The translations under genes and the position numbers were made by a program. Positions 1 to 12,765 of a DNA stretch of 64,000 nucleotides are shown here, in pieces. Origin of the DNA: Mactra quadrangularis (Eukaryota; Mollusca; Bivalvia; Venerida; Mactridae); the NCBI GenBank assembly GCA_025267735.1, contig CM046304.1, positions 14,632,001 through 14,696,000 of the forward strand, read 5' to 3'. Each line of letters opens with the position of its first letter. Positions within the stretch are counted from its first letter, which is position 1. A model generated the notes under the pieces. That model had not been told where the DNA came from. It did not search any database and worked only from the letters and a program-made list of their open reading frames with translations.

Positions 1-659
1 CATGTAAAACAATTAATTATATCTAATTATCGTTAGTGAAACCCAGATAACGTCTTATTATCCTCCCTTTTTAAACAGCATTACTTTAGTCGTTTGGCAC
101 ATTTACAATAAGTTTCTATCGATCGCAATAACTCTTTAATATATTTAGGCCTAATTGTAAACTTTTGATTTTCTGCGAACAAAACAATATCAACAGCATA
201 TAATAAAAAACATTCTTAAAGAATCCGTTCAAAACCATTAAAGCCATTAATCTCCAAATGTTCCTTGTTATGTGAAAATGAACTTTCATACGGTACGTAT
301 GACAGGTCGAATGTTCCTTCTAGCTTGTTCACAGACTGTGAGTTTACAAAATCTGAGTGTTGTGTTTAACTTGTTATGAAGTGCAAATTAGTATAATCAA
401 ATTAAATGTTATCTAAACCATACTTCAAATAACCCCTAGAGCCTTGGATTATAATCCAACTTTGCACCTTGCAATCATGGATTTTCGTGGCATCCGGCCT
501 GATTCCTCATCGACCATTTGGCTGCCATTCTACCAACAATTCATTATCACTCATTCCCTATCTTATAATGCTTAGTTTTATATTAGTCTTCTGTGTATGT
601 TTTTTGTATTTTATCATCTCTTAATCTTTTTTATTTTTTATATTTTTCATATTTCCTAA
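1..659. other. No gene seen
   Basis: AT-rich sequence with stops in all frames. From about 420 it may belong to the untranslated part of the repeat whose tail lies at 675-745. Confidence 0.5.
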
Positions 660-674
660 TTATGCATATGATTC

Positions 675-745
675 TGAAGCGCTTATGAATATATATTCAG
701 TATGAAAAGAGCGCTATACAAATGCAGTATATAATAATAAAAAAG
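675..745 (+). repeat. Retroposon 3' tail (LINE/V-SINE type)
   Basis: The segment holds an aagcgct...gagcgctatacaaatg stem and ends in a TA-rich microsatellite. It resembles the 3' ends shared by L2-type LINEs and V-SINEs. A second, degraded version (gagcgatatacaaatg) occurs at 1997-2024. Confidence 0.45.
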
Positions 746-794
746 ATTATTATCTTTATACTGTTAAGTATGAAAACAATAGGTATTGATAAAC

Positions 795-1990
795 AATTGA
801 CCTTACGCCAGAATACCTATGCTCCGCCCACCGATATACGTGGTACATTGTCCGACATTATCAGGGATTAATCTATATCCCTAACCATTATCTATGTTTT
901 GAAAGTAACTGGTTCAAATGCATGCTATTTACTTACTTGTCAGCCGATTTCGATAAACTTAATATTTTTGAAAAGGACATTGTCTCATCTATCAAATGAT
1001 ACATTATTTATGAATATCCATTCATAAATATTCAAATTAAATGTGAGTCCATTTGCTCCAACAAAAAAAAATACGCACAATGAATGAGCAAGTTGAAAGA
1101 ATACACTTTTATTTGAACGCTGGTAATAGTCGTTTGGATGTACGGATTTTAAACAGTAAAACATGCAAAAAATATTACATTACGTTAGCTATCAAATGAT
1201 GTAGAGTTAATTAAAATATGTCCAAAAATAAAAAAGTTAAGGGATGGGAATTAGGGGCTATCTAGACGGGGTTGTGTTCAAATACACGCATATCATTTAC
1301 GAAATATCATATTTCCTAAAGATTAATTTGTCTGAAAATGGCATTGTCATAACTTTCAAATGATTCCCTTTTTTATAATATCCATTTGATATATATCAAA
1401 AATAAAGGTAGGTTCATTTGCTCCAACAGAAACATTATATGCGCAAAAAATATCAAAGAACGCATCTCACATTGAACGTTTGTAGAAATCCTTTATAAAT
1501 CAGAAAACTGTTGGATATACACGAAAACAACTTTATATACATGTAATCCTTAAAATGGTGTATAGGTGATAAAATATGCTGAGAAATAAAAAGTTAAGCG
1601 GTGGGTCCATAGATCTTTGTGGTACATTTTGGGGGTAAACATGCATGAAAAATGTAATTTTCAACCTGATTTATTACATACTTGTATTTATTGTCGTCAG
1701 ATTATTATGTAGTTTATACTTTTATCACAGTATTTATAGACCCCATGTGTACATTTTTGATCATTCTAATTTGTTTTATTGAGTTTATTTTGTAACTTTC
1801 ACTGAAAACCCTATATAACTGTACATAGGGTCCATGCTAACACATAAGAAATTCGATGTCCGTCAAGACCAGATGTCGGACAAAATGGCGGCCGATAAGC
1901 CGCTTATCTTAGATAAGCATCAGGGTATCAAATGCCGGACGCTGATTGGCTAATAGGAGCTGTCAATCAAATTCTGGCGTAAGGTCAATT
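795..1990. mobile_element. Element bounded by a perfect 20-bp inverted repeat
   Basis: AATTGACCTTACGCCAGAAT at 795-814 is the exact reverse complement of 1971-1990. The interior has no coding capacity but contains two diverged direct repeats. The flanks carry related retroposon-tail sequence on both sides (about 710-735 and 1997-2024). Confidence 0.5.
970..1610. repeat. Two diverged tandem units of about 360 bp
   Basis: The ordered words cattgtc, tcaaatgat, tccatttgctccaaca or ttcatttgctccaaca, and aaaaagttaag followed by g(a/t)ggg recur at about 360-bp spacing (near 980-1250 and 1340-1605). Confidence 0.6.
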
Positions 1991-2024
1991 TGACAAGAGC
2001 GATATACAAATGTGGTATATAATA

Positions 2025-2765
2025 GAACATACGCAACAGAGCATACATTTATTCACAAAAACTGTACAATTTTAAATGTTAAACAATAATAAACATACAA
2101 TTATTTCATCACAATCAATACGATTATAACACGAATAAATTACTATTACAACAATACAATGACACGGGCGAACAAGATTATACAATGACAATTACAAAAT
2201 CAGAGACACTGCCTAATAACACTAAATGTAAATCAAACGACAGAAAACATAATGACTGTTTAAAAAAGATTATAAATCATCAAGATATACGATACACTGT
2301 TTTGTTATACAATATACTATTTTGGCATCAATTTGGAGATTATTGACCTAGTTATAATCATAGAAAGAATTAAAGACAAAATGATAATACACATCAAGCA
2401 TTGATGTAATACAATAGCAACAAAACATGACTCTTATACATGTCGTATGTGACTTTGTATTATAATTACATTTACTTATACTAATTAATTTGCGTTAATA
2501 TATCATTTTGAATTATAAAAAAAGTTTCTTCTACATATTTTGCAAGAGAAAATAATTCTGATTTATCATTACCTTTTAAAATAAAGATGAATTTAAAACA
2601 AAATACTCGGCTTGATTCTATAACATGCTATATGCAAAACTTTACAAATTTGAGATACTTGCAAATAAAATGGAACTCGTTTCCGATGTCAATTAAATTA
2701 CAAATTTGACAAAATCGCTAATTGATTTCGGCTATAGCGTTTGAGCATCGGTCAATTTGTTATTT
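2025..2765. other. No gene seen
   Basis: Very AT-rich sequence with no plausible exon. It lies directly 5' of the truncated LINE. Confidence 0.5.
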
Positions 2766-4242
2766 CAAATAATGACCAGAAATACGCTTAATAATTATTT
2801 CATAAGGGAAAATCTTTGGACAAAACTTATAAAATTTGGTCTAAGGGGTAAAATCTTGAATATAGTTAAGTCAATATATGAAAATATAAAATCTAGAGTT
2901 AAGTATTGTAATCAATCAAGTGAAAATTATGATTGTTTTCTAGGTGTAAGACAAGGTGAATGTTTATCACCATTTTTATGTTATAGAAAAACATTTATAT
3001 TGAAAAAAGTTTACCAGGTATTGATTTAGACATGTTTAAAGTATTTTTAATCCTTTATGCTGACGACATTGTTTTATTTGCTAATAGTAGTATTGAACTG
3101 CAATCTTGTTTATATAGTTTATTTGCTTATTGTCAGCGTTGGAAGTTAGTTGTTAATACGGCCAAGACAAAAATCATGATTTTTAGAGTGGTTGGGAGAA
3201 ACCCAAATAACCTCCAGTTTTTATATAATGGTAAAACTATTGAAATTGTGAATAAATTTGACTATCTTGGTGTCGTTTTTTCTACAGGTAGTTCATTTTC
3301 AAATGCACAAGATACACTTTCCGGACAGGCACTCAAGGCAATTTTTAAACTTAACAAGTGTCTTTTTAGATTTACTGATATCTCTATTATACACAGACTT
3401 GATTTATTTGACAAATTGATATCTCCCATTTTAAATTATGCTAGCGAAGTTTGGGGGATCGTACATAGGAATAGTATCGAAAGAGTACATTTACAATTGT
3501 GAAGAATATTTTGGGCGTTAAGCGGAGTACGCAAAATGATTTTTTTATACGGAGAATTAGGTCGAGTCAATTTTAAATGTATGCGACATTATAATATAAT
3601 TAAATATTGGGTTAAACTCTTACATACTAATGAAAATAAATTTAATAAGAAAGTTTATCTAACCCTTAAATCAGATAGTGAAAAACACCCGACTTAGGTT
3701 AATTGGTGCACCTTATTGATCCAATAATTAGGAAATTTAGGTTTTTATGAAGTCTGGCTTTTCAAGAAGTAGGACATGTTAAATTATTTTTAAAAATGTT
3801 AAAATAAGACTTATTGATCTTTTTATTCAAGGATGGAATGGCAGAATACATGAGTCCAGTAGGGCCTCATTTTATAAACATATTGCTAATTTTAGTTTTC
3901 AATCATATTTAAATACTTGTCATATTACTAAATTTAGGTACTTTTTAACAAGATTACGTGTTTCTTCCCATAGATTACACATTGAAAGTGGAAGATGGGC
4001 AAGGCCAAATCCTACACCTTTGTCTAATAGAAAATGTAATATTTGTAATGTTGTATAAGATGAATACCACTTTGTTTTAGAATGTAGCTTATATAATAAT
4101 CTTAGAAATATGTATATACAACGCTATTACAAGAGTAAGACCTAGCATGTATAAACTAATAGAACTTTTTAAATCTGAGAATCCAGTTACTATTAGAAAA
4201 TTGAGTACTTATATTTACAAAGCATTTGAATACAGGTTATAA
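2766..4242 (+). pseudogene. Decayed non-LTR retrotransposon (LINE) reverse transcriptase, 5'-truncated
   Basis: Successive frames encode reverse-transcriptase blocks in the right order: the FGLRGKIL block and GVRQGE.LSP near 2830-2970; the catalytic YADDIVLF at about 3056-3079; WKLVVN.AKTKIM near 3140; FDYLGV near 3260; ILNYASEVWG near 3430. A C-terminal zinc-binding CNIC...H....C near 4035-4085 follows. Intact relatives insert retrocopies into the genome. Here the frame is broken by a stop before 3032, another at 3500 and several shifts beyond, and the endonuclease and first half of the RT are missing. The clade is uncertain (CR1/Jockey-like architecture). Confidence 0.85.
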
Positions 4243-4269
4243 AATAATGATGAATAAACTTGTAAACTT

Positions 4270-4770
4270 GTTTATCCTGGAAATTCAATATGTTGAATCA
4301 TGCCTGCAATATGTCTAGCTACAGGTTTCTTAAAGTGCTGAATTCAAATATGAAGTAAAAAACTTAATTTAAAAAACCACTATGGGGAGAAATTCAAAAT
4401 GGCTGCCAATTAAAACCCATTTTGAGCATATTAGGGTAATTATTTATCCTGGACATTCAATATGTTGAATCATACATGCAATATATCCAGAAACAGGTTT
4501 CTAAAGGTGATGTATTCAAAAAGGAAGTTAAAAACTTAATTCAAGGAACCAATATGGCAAGAAATTCAAATGGCTACCAAATTTAACCCAGTTTGTTTGA
4601 CCATATTCGTGTTAATATTTATCTTAGGCATTCAATGTGTTGAATCATGCTAACATTATGTCAATTTAAACGTTTGTTGAGGTAATATGTTCACTTATGA
4701 AGTCATAACTAATTTAAACAACCCAATATGGACAAAAATTCAAAATGGCCACCAAAATAACACATTTTCA
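4270..4770 (+). repeat. Three tandem units of about 175 bp
   Basis: Units near 4275, 4448 and 4625 each contain an attcaat.tgttgaatcat block, a cagg/cgtttct-type block, an aagtaaaaaactta-type block and an aattcaaaatggc block. Divergence between units suggests an old array. Reverse-complement copies lie at 6240-6403 and 6830-6965. Confidence 0.65.
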
Positions 4771-6239
4771 ATGTATACTGTAATCAATGCTATAGCAAAG
4801 ATCCAGTTAAAATAAAGATACTACATGTATTGGATAGAGGGATTTTTGGTTCAAACCCACAAGAGTCAAAACCAATTTCCTTGCACAAAAATAAACTTGC
4901 AATTGTTCAATTCATGCAGGGATGAATCATTTGCCAATTGGTGTCTTTATTTCATGTATTTTTATTAGTCCAATAGTGTAATGTTAAATTATACATCATC
5001 AGGCAACTCACATATATATAAATATAAATATACTAGTAGTCAAAGACCAGGGGAAATAGCTGCAAATTTGGTAAAACTATGTAATCTTAAAGGTTTTGTG
5101 TCTAAGTTTGTGTAGAATTGTATCTGTAGAAAATGTACCAAATGTTTTCTGCTCATCCTCAGTTATGGGAAAACATTCTATATCTGTGTGTATTTATAAG
5201 TGTATGTCTTTATATATAAATTCTCATTAGTTACACAAAAATTGAAATGTGGGCTAATAGGTTTCCTGTATGTTTTAGAATTCATGAGAGATTCAAATGT
5301 TTAATCAATTAACAAATTGCATTTTGCTTGGTTTGGCTGTGATTGTATCAACCACCTCTCAACAAAATTGCCTCTTTCAATTATTGTTTTCCTTACTTTT
5401 CTTTTACTCGGTTGTCACAACCTTGCATTTGTTTCAACCGTGCACAGTTGGCCAAATAATTGAGCACCATCATCTCAATCATTATTTTTTACGGCTAGTT
5501 AAAAGAAATGCATGTGTGTATAAACATATTAATAGAGATATAACCAAAATTGCAAATCAGAATTAAAGGAAATGACACAAGTGCTATTATGATATGTGAA
5601 AATTGGAGAATTCAATTCTTTGAATCTCTGAAAGTAATTGTTGATCCATTTACTTTTTGTGGAGATTTTGATACATACCTAAGCCAAACTTAATAAAAAT
5701 AGAAACAAAGAAAGTTAATGAATCGCATCTAGAAATCTGATAAGCTATTAAGTCATTCTTTACCGAGAAATTGCTTTATCATATTTTCAGAATTAAACAA
5801 GATAACACGTACGCACAGTCTTGTTAAAAAGTTGCAATCTATATTGTAGCTTAGTTGCTTACATGATAGCATACAGCCATTACCCATGACGATCCTTTAG
5901 TAACTAATATCTATAAAATTTCCTGGGAATTTTAACTCTAATTTGCAACCTAAGAGCGAAGACTTTTTCTATGCAAATATGCATCAATATCTTAATGACG
6001 TAAAGCAATTGAAGACACATTTTTCAATCACGACATCATATTATGTGCCGCTAGTGAGGTTGGAACCAATGACCTCTCAGACCTTTACCTCTAATCATAC
6101 CTCTAGAGCTCTACCTCAGCTATATAATGAATAAATTATATTAACACACATATAATCAAGTGTCATAACTTTGGTCTTCTTTTAAGATTTTATTAACAAA
6201 AGTTAATTCATAAATTGCGTAACATGTTTAAAGTGTGCC
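4771..6239. other. No gene seen
   Basis: AT-rich spacer between the direct and inverted copies of the 175-bp repeat. Two short open frames (5297-5566 and 5943-6134) have no recognisable domain and probably arise by chance. Confidence 0.4.
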
Positions 6240-6403
6240 GTTTATAACTGAAATATGATTTATTTTGGCGGCCATTTTGAATTTTCTGCCATATTTGCTT
6301 GTTTAATTTAGTTTTTGGGTTATATTTGAACTCAGCACCATAAAACACCTTTAAATTGATATATTGCAGGCATGATTCAACATATTCAATGCCCAGTAAA
6401 TAT
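6240..6403 (-). repeat. Inverted copy of the 175-bp repeat
   Basis: Reads as the reverse complement of the 4275-4450 unit: gccattttgaattttc, then gaactcagcacc, then catgattcaacatattcaat. Confidence 0.65.
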
Positions 6404-6805
6404 CAATCTGATTAAAATCCGATCTAAAATTTTACCGCTCGCATACTCGCTAATTTAGATCTGGCCTTTTCCAAACGAAGGTCACGTTCAGGTGACCTTT
6501 TCTATCATAATATTCATGACGAAATTGTTATGATACGTAACTTGTTCACATTGTCTACGTCACGCAATTTGAAATGAGCCACCCAATCGCAGACTGTAAA
6601 TAATACCGCTGTTGAATTTGCATGCAAACCTTGGTCTAAAAATAGAAATTACGAAATCAAAATGTGATTAATAGTGTTTTCGTCTAGATGAAAGCTACAC
6701 ATTGATTGGTCGACACAAAGTTCATCTCGACGTGACCTTGCATTGACTAAGTAGAGATCCAGTACGACAACGCGAGTAGAACAGGATATCTGTTTACGGA
6801 GATTG
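6404..6805 (+). mobile_element. Non-autonomous Mutator-like element, copy 1 (402 bp, 9-bp target duplication)
   Basis: Starts CAATCTGATT and ends GGAGATTG. The flanks are AGTAAATAT on the left and AGTAAATAT on the right, a 9-bp target duplication. There is no coding capacity. The terminal match is short (CAATCT/AGATTG). 9-bp duplications are characteristic of Mutator-like transposons; the assignment rests on that and on the second copy at 18799. Confidence 0.75.
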
Positions 6806-6829
6806 AGTAAATATAATACCCAAATATGT

Positions 6830-6965
6830 CCAAAATTTGGGTCATTTTGTCAGCCATTTTGAATTTTCCGCCATATTTAGTTGTTTAATTTAGATTTTGA
6901 CTTCATATTTGAACTCAGCAGCCTATCAAACCTATACTATGAGATATTGAAAGCCTATTAAAATT
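6830..6965 (-). repeat. Inverted partial copy of the 175-bp repeat
   Basis: Contains gccattttgaattttccgcc and a downstream gaactcagcag block, the reverse complement of the 4270-4770 units. With 6240-6403 it flanks the element at 6404-6805, so that element probably inserted into this repeat. Confidence 0.6.
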
Positions 6966-9900
6966 GATTTATAATAGCTGGATATAAAAAATGTTATTTT
7001 TGTGCAAAATGGGCGTGTCCTACTTTCAAGGGGGGAGGGTAATGGGGTCACACAACTGTTTTTGTTGTTAATTCTATTATCATATTGATGGCACCATATT
7101 TTAAGCAGTGTCTCACATGGCTATCTTTAAGAAATGAAATTAACAGCCCCCCTAATAGTAGTATTGTTATAAATCATATGTAACATATTTGAAGACTGTA
7201 ATGATTAATTTTGTTTTACATTTGTAAAAATATGTGATTTTTGTGAAATATTAGATTTCGAAGCACAACTGTTGAAGTAAAAACTTCATTCAATCTCAAA
7301 TTTCTAAAACCCTACTTGTTCTTTCAGTTATGTTGCGAAATCTATTTTTTTAAATTCTTAGCATATCTGTTTACAAACAACCTTCTAGGATTAGATGATA
7401 TTTACATATTTCTAAAATTGATAATTGATCAATTCTATTTTTACTATACACGTATGTTTAAGAGTATGCATCCTGTTAGTCATGCTTCTAGAATCACGAT
7501 TTCTGTTTCATCTTCGCTGGGTTTACGATGAATCATTATTGAAGTACAGGAGCGTTAGTAATAGATAATTTGTAAGATATAGAAATTTTACTAGATTTGT
7601 ACCACAATGACTCATTTCCTTCCTTAAGATCCCCCATCCCCCAAATCTGAAATGCTTAATACCAACCAGCTTATTTTTAGAAAATCAGTATTTCATAATA
7701 ACTGGGATCCCTGTCGTACACATGTAGTTTGTAATGACGTCTTCAATGTATATACATTGATACGGTTTAATGTTTCATAGTCGGGTTGAAAATTATGTTA
7801 ATGCGTAGAATGTTATGGCGCGTTGTCAACAATAAAACATGGATTGTGTGTATCTGCGCGCGCATTTACAATTGTTGAAACGTATTCAAAGTTAATTTCC
7901 GTTAACGCATTAAGTTCTTTCTGTTTTTTTTTCTTTTTCAAATTATCATATATTGATTAAAGTAGTTCCTTTTTTAACTTCGGTGTCTGATTTATTTCGT
8001 TCATCAAATGAATATAAAATTTAACGAGACAAATGAAACCAGGAAGACATGTTTAACTAAAATGTTTAGATTTATTGATCAGTTAACGGTTAAAATTAAT
8101 AGCATGATCATATTTCAATGCTTATGAAATCATAACATAGTGTTGAAGAAGAGGAATAGTAACAGTTATTTGAAAGGGATTTAACTATGCTATGTGTCAA
8201 AGATCACATACATATTTATACAGAGTAGACTTCTTGTCTTGTGAGTGACTTTTTTGTAATTATTATTCATTAATTATTTAGAGAAACGAACTTATAGGTT
8301 AAAGCTTAGTTTTAACCTCAGCTTGTGAACTCGAAGAAATCTTATGTGCATTTTCAGTAATTATTAACATAATCAATGCATTTTACACTCGTGTATTGAA
8401 CCATTAGGGCGATTTTAACATCTCTAAAAAGTTCAATTAGACCAAATCTGGGCTAGTTTTGGCTACATTGGAATTAGTGCTCGCAAGCTGTTTCACACAG
8501 AACTGTTTCAAAGTAAGCTGAAGTAAGTATTTCTGTTGATATTATTATCGTCGGCCCTGTGCCGACAATAATAACAATTATCAAGATTTGAGCATTTGTT
8601 GTCGATACCGGTTGCCTTAAGCCAATCAGAACGATGCATTTGAGGTCACGTGATGAAAAAAAAGACGTCGAGCAGTCAAAATAGGGGTGCGAGTATGGAA
8701 TCGTCGTCGCCGTGTATTATCCGGTTACCCGTATGTATTACCAGAAAATGTCATTATCGATATATGAACGCGAACCAGTTTTAAGAAAGTTGCAATATAA
8801 AACCAAAAAAACATGAACAACTAATTGTAATAGATTCTGTGTTCATGTCTTGAAAAAAATAGCATTTCTTGAAAAAAGCAAACCTATCTTCCCTACTTCC
8901 GAGCGAGTTTATTTCCTCAGATAACCATGGGCCGCCATTGAACATTAACATCAAAATCTTGATTTTCATTACAAAGAAACGGAAGTCATTTGTTCATTCG
9001 TGAAAGACGTGATTTAATCGAATATCTATGTTATCATATTGATTACAGTTGTTTGTAACTTAGGAATTGATCGGATTTTCTTATTAAACCAAATCATTGA
9101 AGTTGTTATATATTCAGACAAAAAATGTCTGTTATAACTGAACAGGAATTTCGGACAAACGACTAAAACACTTACGGCTTCTTTGTAATCATACAGAGCT
9201 CAGAGACATGGCTTAATACCAAGTTTTTTTAATGAAGTGTAATACGAGGGGTATCCCAGTAAATCGTGGACTCTGTTTGTTGCAAAAAAGTACGCGCAAC
9301 TTTAGCTCCAACTTTTAACTGCCATTTAATGCATGTGTTGTGATGAGTATGCTAACTTTTTTAAGACGGTTCATTAAAAAATAAATGTTTTACTTCAATT
9401 TATAAGACACTAGGTATAAAAACGCGGCGCAAGTCAACGTCATACATATATAGGGCGTCAGGTCTATGAAATCATTTTTATTCACTCTCCAAGTTCGCTT
9501 TGTTGTGAACAGTGACATATACAGACAATGTATTTACTTTACAAAGTTGTTTTTGTCTTACTTTTGTGACAAAAATTGTTACATCAGTCTCAAAATATTA
9601 GTATGGTCAATGATATAATAGTCTACGGGTTAAGTATCCAACTTAATTTTGAATAACACTTTCAGTAGTTTTTGGTACGATAAATTCAGTGGCTATATTA
9701 CACTATGAATAATTTCTCTACCATATGTAGTATGGACAAGGTATACTAAATGATTTTTTTCATCTGTCTATGTGTTTGAATTCAAATTTATACCCATCCT
9801 TGTTGCGCAAGGTTGATTATGAAACTGAGTTGCAGTCTTGTCCTGACGTCACCTTATCTCGTTGATGTCACATTTTTGCGTTTCAGTTCAAATGCGTATT

Positions 9901-10689
9901 GCACTTTTGTGAACATATCTTATGATCTGAGATTTGGTGTGATAATATATTGATAATTGATAATTTCTGTGAATGTCTATGTAAAAATAAAATGCAATTA
10001 AAAAGTTTAAGTTTAAATTTTGCTGTTAACCCGAACTCAGTATGAACGAATATACAAGTGAAAAAGTGGTTGCGCCCCTTGCACATACCTTGTATTAGTT
10101 AAACATTAAAATGACGCCTTTAATGCAACCACTGACGAAGACACTGACACCATAAACAAAGAAGGATTATCAGACTATCACTGATAACGATCCTTTTATA
10201 TATTGTACATTTATATAGGTGTTTATATTTAAATTATTCAAACCTAATTGGTTTAATTAGCGATTTTTAAAAGAATTTTAATGCCTCACTTGTAGAGATT
10301 ACAGGCTTAAGCAGTACTTTCGTGTTATTGCTGTTTATTTATGCGCGTAGAACATGCCCCAGACAGCGCCTGTTCGTTCGATGGCTAAATTCCAGGCATT
10401 CTATAAATAGACACGCGACGGTATAAAACTCTGACACAAATATTGCTTGAATGCTTTACTAAAAGAGATGTCATACATTGCTAAACGACGATTTCAAGTA
10501 CTTTTGGAAATGCTAGTACTTGTAGCCATTTCAATAATGCTGTGATTCTAACCAACGTTAGAAGCGAAATCAATCTTTGAACCTTCTTATCCTAGTAAAG
10601 CAATTGTGGCTAATGCAAATATATGAAACCAATATAATCTTGGTCATTTTATGTCTGTCATCTCGATACTCAACAATTTATTACTGGAC
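6966..10689. other. No gene seen; one short hairpin
   Basis: Mostly unique-looking AT-rich DNA. A near-perfect stem (ttattatcgtcggc paired with gccgacaataataa, one mismatch) lies at about 8543-8575. No exon with good splice sites and coding bias was found. Confidence 0.4.
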
Positions 10690-12765
10690 AGTATAGGTCC
10701 TGTGAAGATCAAAATTTTACAGAACGGCTAAGCCAAGATAAAGGGTACCTCTTCAGTCTCACATAGGCCAATTTTCAGACCCCATCAGAGTGCAGATTCT
10801 TTTAAAGTAATATACAGACATGTCTATTAGGCACTAATTTCCAAAAGATCTTGGATGGAACATGTAGAACAAAAAAGTTAAGAACGGTTGAATAGATGTA
10901 CCCAAGGGGCCTACGGACTCTACATGGTAATTTATATCACCATACGAAAATTTAGAAAGATGTATATTTCTTATAAAAAATTTGTTATTTAGTTTTATAA
11001 ACATGTACTTTAAAATTTTGAAGAGAATCCACGCCCACTCTCTCCTTGTCTGCAACAATTACCGAGGTCGAAAGTGCAAATACCCCAAAATACACAGGGA
11101 ATGTAACGTTTCAATTTACATCTAAATGAGAAAAAAGAAACAGAACTGAATTGTTTACATTTGAAAGTATTCGAAGATGTAGACAACACATTTAGAACAA
11201 GTTTGATATGAATAATCATATGTTTCTTGACCAAATAAAGAAAATCATAAAATGGATATCAGGGGCTACGGACTCTACATACTGACTTGATTGTATTTAG
11301 TAGATTGAAGAAAGTAGTTTGATGTAAATTGACCTGTGGAATAATATTCTTTTGATACAGTATTAATTTTCTGACTTTTGAAAAAATGAGCAATAATATG
11401 AAGAAACAATTCCTTTACTTTACTTGAGAAAGCACGAAAAATGTATGTTTCTTAGTAACATAAAATGTCAAAACAAAACAAAGTCCTGAATTTTCAACCT
11501 GTTTCTATGTATATTTCAACAACAAAAATCTATCAAATAAGTTATCTCTATACATATATAAGTTTGGGAGTAAAAATACAAAAGAATGAATTATGTGAAA
11601 ATTAACATGGGGCTACGGACTCTACACCACACCAGTATCTGTTTCTATCACATATTTAAAGCTGTTTGTTTGGTTTTAAGTGTAATTATCCTTTAAAAAA
11701 CAATAAACTTCAACTTACAAACGCTACAAATATATATTTAACTATCTTCTGAAATGTCTAATGTATCAGTTTGACCATTAAAGAAATCTATCAGAAAATT
11801 TATAAATTAAGTCAAATTTAACATTATTTTCAACAGAATGAAGATTGTCAAGACATACAGTATTTAGATGCATAGCTAGTCAGCACAAGTACGAAACTAA
11901 GAAAATTAATTTTTTTTTATAATTTTCCTGTGTGAAAAAAGATATAAATATATCAGGGGCTACGGACTCTACAGGGCTACGGACAGCACTTATTTGTCTT
12001 TAGATTTTTTTTGTTCTTCTTCTGATTTAATTCCTTTCCTGCATTACCTACATGGCACAACCAAAAACAGAAAACATAATAAAACAGCAGCTATGTTTCT
12101 TTATATTAAGTCAGCACACAGTTTAAAACAGGGGCTACGGACTCTACATAAAATTTACAATGTTCAGTAGTTATTTTTCAAAAAGAAAATGCATATGCTC
12201 TAAAAATCTTTATTTGTGTTAGATAAAAATAATTATAAACTGTAATAGTAAAAAGGTGATACAAGTGAAAAAAAGCAGTAACATTGTTTTAAAGTCTATC
12301 AAAGATGGTAACGTAAAACTCTAACTTGCGTTACAAGGGTACATGTTTACTATTTCATGAATATTTTCTTAAATATTGATTATATATAACTTTCGTAAGA
12401 AATACCGTATACCTGTATGTCAGTCAGAGATAGAAAACACATCAAAATAACTGTAACCAACAAACACTTTTCAAAACAACTGATGAAAAAAGAACAAAAC
12501 CTCAGTGAGACTCAAAAACAGTGTAAAAACAGGGTTTTTAGGGAATATAATCCTAAATAATTCAAAAAATGGTAATAGAACATATATAAAACTATATATC
12601 ATCAGAAAGCTCTCAAGATAACGTGTTGGAAAAAAATGCTCTTCATTTAATTTAAAATGAACTTTTCAGAATATTTCAATGTAACATTGGCAAAATCAAA
12701 AGGTCCCATTTATCTTGGCTTAGCCGAGAACCAAACCAAGTCTGCAGGACCTGAGACATTTTACA
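10690..12765. repeat. Inverted-repeat-bounded block with an 18-bp word recurring every ~347 bp
   Basis: GGGGCTACGGACTCTACA occurs at 11262, 11609, 11956 and 12131, and with one extra C at 10906. Spacings are 356, 347, 347 and 175. A partial copy follows directly at 11974. The block is flanked by inverted sequences: ggctaagccaagataaa near 10728 and tttatcttggcttagcc near 12708, with aggtcctg/caggacct further out. Sequence between the words is strongly diverged. Confidence 0.7.

Noticed and set aside
5297..5566. 89-codon ORF with hydrophobic start (secreted peptide)
   Set aside because: No splice context, no recognisable mature peptide, and composition matches the AT-rich surroundings.
9245..9275. 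Mariner-like terminal repeat (tacgaggggtatcccag)
   Set aside because: Resembles mariner tips, but I found no inverted partner or TA target duplication nearby.
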